A stretch of 64,000 nucleotides of DNA. It comes from Gemmatimonadetes bacterium SCN 70-22 (GTDB lineage: Bacteria > Gemmatimonadota > Gemmatimonadetes > Gemmatimonadales > Gemmatimonadaceae). Below are positions 62,367 through 64,000 of the stretch, piece by piece. Each line of letters begins with the position of its first letter. Position 1 is the first letter of the stretch. The stretch covers positions 186,001-250,000 of the forward strand of contig MEDZ01000004.1 in the NCBI GenBank assembly GCA_001724275.1, read 5' to 3'. Made by a program: the position numbers and the translations under genes. The notes beneath the pieces are model-generated. The model was not told the origin of the DNA and did not search any database. It saw only the letters and a program-made list of their open reading frames with translations.

Positions 62367-64000
62367 TCAGGCGCGCACGTCGGCCAGGCGCGCCACCAGG
62401 CGCGACGCCCCGCCGTACGTGTCGCGCTCGAGGCGATACGCCAGGTCGACCGGGGCGGCGGGCGAGAGCGTGCGTGCCAGGTCCCCCATCCCCCACCCGA
62501 TCGCCTCGAGCGTCCCGCCCGCCTTCGCCAGCTGCAACTTGAGCCCGCCCTGCCCCACCCCCCGCGGCGCCGCCGCCAGGCGCACGCCGCGCGACGCCAG
62601 CACCGGCGCCGGGTTCCCCACGCCGAACGGCTCGAAGTGGCGCAGCAGCCCCTCCAGCTCGGGGGTCACCTCGTCCAGCGACAGCTCGACGTCCACGCGC
62701 ACCCGCGGGACCAGGTCGTCGGCGGTGAGCCGCTCGCGCGCCACCGCATTGAACCGCTCGCGGAAGGCATCCATCTGCTCCGCCCGGATGGTGATCCCCG
62801 CCGCGGCCCGGTGGCCGCCATAGCGCACGAGCAGGTCCTTGCAGGCGCTCAACCCGGCGTGCAGGTCGAAGGCACTGATCGACCGTCCCGAACCCTTCCC
62901 CACCCCTCCCTCGAATGCCACCAGGAGGACAGGGCGCGCCAGCTCCTCGACCAGTCGCGACGCGACGATCCCGATCACGCCGGGGTGCCACCCCTCGGCG
63001 CCGAGCACCACGCCCCACGTCTCGTCGAGGTCGAGCCGGTCGGCCAGGGTCCGCGCCGCGGAAAGCGTGGCGCGATCGAGCTCCTGCCGCGCGCGGTTCA
63101 GCTCCTCCAGCTCGCGGGCGATGCGATTGGCCTGGCCCGCATCGCTCGTGAGCAGGAGATCCACGCCGCGCATGGCATGCCCGACCCGTCCCGCGGCGTT
63201 GAGGCGCGGGGCCAGGATGAAGCCGATGCGCCCGGCGGTGAGCGCCGAGGGATCGAGCCCTGCCGCGTCCATGAGGGCGCGCAGCCCCACGTGCCGCGAC
63301 TCGGCCATGAGCTTGAGCCCGAAGCGGACCAGGATGCGGTTCTCCCCGCGCAGCGGTGCCACGTCGGCAATGGTGGCGAGGGCCACCAGGTCCAGCAGCT
63401 GCAACGCGACGTGCTCCCCCCCACCCAGCGCCTGCAGGAGGGCGGTCGACAGCTTGAACGCGACGCCGGCCGCGCAGAGATCCTTGTCGGGATAGCCGCA
63501 CCCCGGCTGCCGCGGATTCAGCACCGCGACGCACTCGGGAACCGGGCGGCTGGGGAGATGGTGGTCGGAGACGATGACGTCGATGCCGAGTGCGGTGAGG
63601 CGCGCGATGGCGTCGTGCGCACTGGTCCCGCAGTCGCACGTGAGGACGACACGCGCCCCCGCGTTGGCGGCAGCCTGCACCCCCGCCTCGCCGAGGTCGT
63701 AGCCGTCGCTGATCCGGTGCGGGAGGAACGGCACGGCCTTCCCACCGAGGTGCCGGAGGATGCGTACCATGATGGTGGTGGAGCAGATGCCATCCACGTC
63801 GTAGTCGCCGTGCACGAGGATCGTCTCGCCCGAGCGGATGGCCGCGACCAGCCGTTCGACGGCGCGATCCATGCCCAGCATCAGCGCCGGCGAATGCAGC
63901 TGCTCGAGGCGCGGGCGCAGGAAGCGCTTCGCGTCCTCGGGGTCGGCATGGCCGCGCCCCGCCAGGAGCCCGCACACGAGGGGGGGGAGCTTGAGCGCCT
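62367..64000 (-). CDS. recJ: single-stranded-DNA exonuclease RecJ, 5' end missing
   Basis: 5'-3' exonuclease of recombination and repair. The frame is open to the right edge, so the N terminus lies beyond base 64000; about 544 residues are visible. It contains the DHH-family motifs HGDYDVDGICST, TCDCGT, VIVSDHHLP, then LVALATIADVAPLRGENR and the DHHA1 motif RYGGHRAAAGITI. The OB-like C-terminal part is VDLAYRLERD. The visible part starts ALKLPPLVCGLLAGRG, normal for the family. Confidence 0.95.
   Translation of the reverse strand, partial: ALKLPPLVCGLLAGRGHADPEDAKRFLRPRLEQLHSPALMLGMDRAVERLVAAIRSGETILVHGDYDVDGICSTTIMVRILRHLGGKAVPFLPHRISDGYDLGEAGVQAAANAGARVVLTCDCGTSAHDAIARLTALGIDVIVSDHHLPSRPVPECVAVLNPRQPGCGYPDKDLCAAGVAFKLSTALLQALGGGEHVALQLLDLVALATIADVAPLRGENRILVRFGLKLMAESRHVGLRALMDAAGLDPSALTAGRIGFILAPRLNAAGRVGHAMRGVDLLLTSDAGQANRIARELEELNRARQELDRATLSAARTLADRLDLDETWGVVLGAEGWHPGVIGIVASRLVEELARPVLLVAFEGGVGKGSGRSISAFDLHAGLSACKDLLVRYGGHRAAAGITIRAEQMDAFRERFNAVARERLTADDLVPRVRVDVELSLDEVTPELEGLLRHFEPFGVGNPAPVLASRGVRLAAAPRGVGQGGLKLQLAKAGGTLEAIGWGMGDLARTLSPAAPVDLAYRLERDTYGGASRLVARLADVRA

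Overview
The window is GC-rich (roughly 70 percent by eye) bacterial chromosome, almost entirely coding, with nearly all genes on the minus strand. It holds core housekeeping clusters, plus SusC/SusD, an RNase Y, an RsbV/RsbW/RsbU-type partner switch and lone beta-barrel and glycosidase-like proteins. That mix suits a Gram-negative (outer membrane bearing) member of Gemmatimonadota. This placement is an inference from protein flavour and codon bias, not a proof. I see no phage, insertion sequence, CRISPR array or integrase.

Layout, left to right. 1-1948: end of pnp (partial) and rpsO, divergent from a plus-strand Ser/Thr protein kinase (2047-3684). 3696-9484: rseP, dxr, cdsA, frr, pyrH, tsf (envelope, isoprenoid, translation), then rpsB, rpsI and rplM up to 11568 behind a clear sigma-70-like promoter. 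11760-16058: a SusD/SusC outer-membrane uptake pair. 16260-21105: an acyl-CoA carboxylase whose biotin carboxylase and biotin carrier are separate genes with an rRNA methyltransferase between them. 21256-23043: rpsA. 23258-25075: plus-strand ClC transporter. 25132-33004: a tightly packed lysine/DAP operon (dapE-like, asd, lysC, dapB, dapA, dapD) running into aroA and cmk. 33037-33333: tRNA-Leu(UAA) and tRNA-Gly(GCC). 33444-36421: galactokinase and a glycosidase-like protein. 36499-38262: plus-strand outer-membrane protein. 38407-47894: recN, nadK, dxs, a frameshifted ispA, xseB, xseA, folD, rny. 48126-53607: zapA, a coiled-coil protein, pheT, pheS, rplT, rpmI, infC. 54076-55990: metallo-hydrolase and DnaQ-type exonuclease. 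56198-56839: plus-strand rex with a textbook Rex operator. 56926-64000: rsmA, RsbU-like phosphatase, RsbW, RsbV, pta, coaD, rsmD and recJ (partial).

The genes sit in long operons in which stop and start codons overlap as ATGA or GTGA at more than a dozen junctions, which implies translational coupling. Functionally the window covers translation (S1, S2, S9, S13-type L13, S15, L20, L35, IF3, EF-Ts, RRF, PheRS), isoprenoid precursors (Dxs, Dxr, IspA), lysine and peptidoglycan precursors, DNA repair (RecN, RecJ, XseAB) and RNA decay (PNPase, RNase Y).

The most striking sequence-level signal is a dispersed octamer, CGTTAGGC, with 23 exact copies where about two are expected by base composition. 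It supplies nearly every Leu TTA codon I noticed and several stop codons. Other points of note are a Rex operator placed over the predicted rex start site, an infC leader with an attenuator-like hairpin and an AUU start, a 60-bp perfect tandem duplication at convergent stop codons, several short tandem-repeat arrays between genes, a 7-bp microsatellite inside aroA and a frameshift in ispA. I found no clearly new multigene defence or mobile system.
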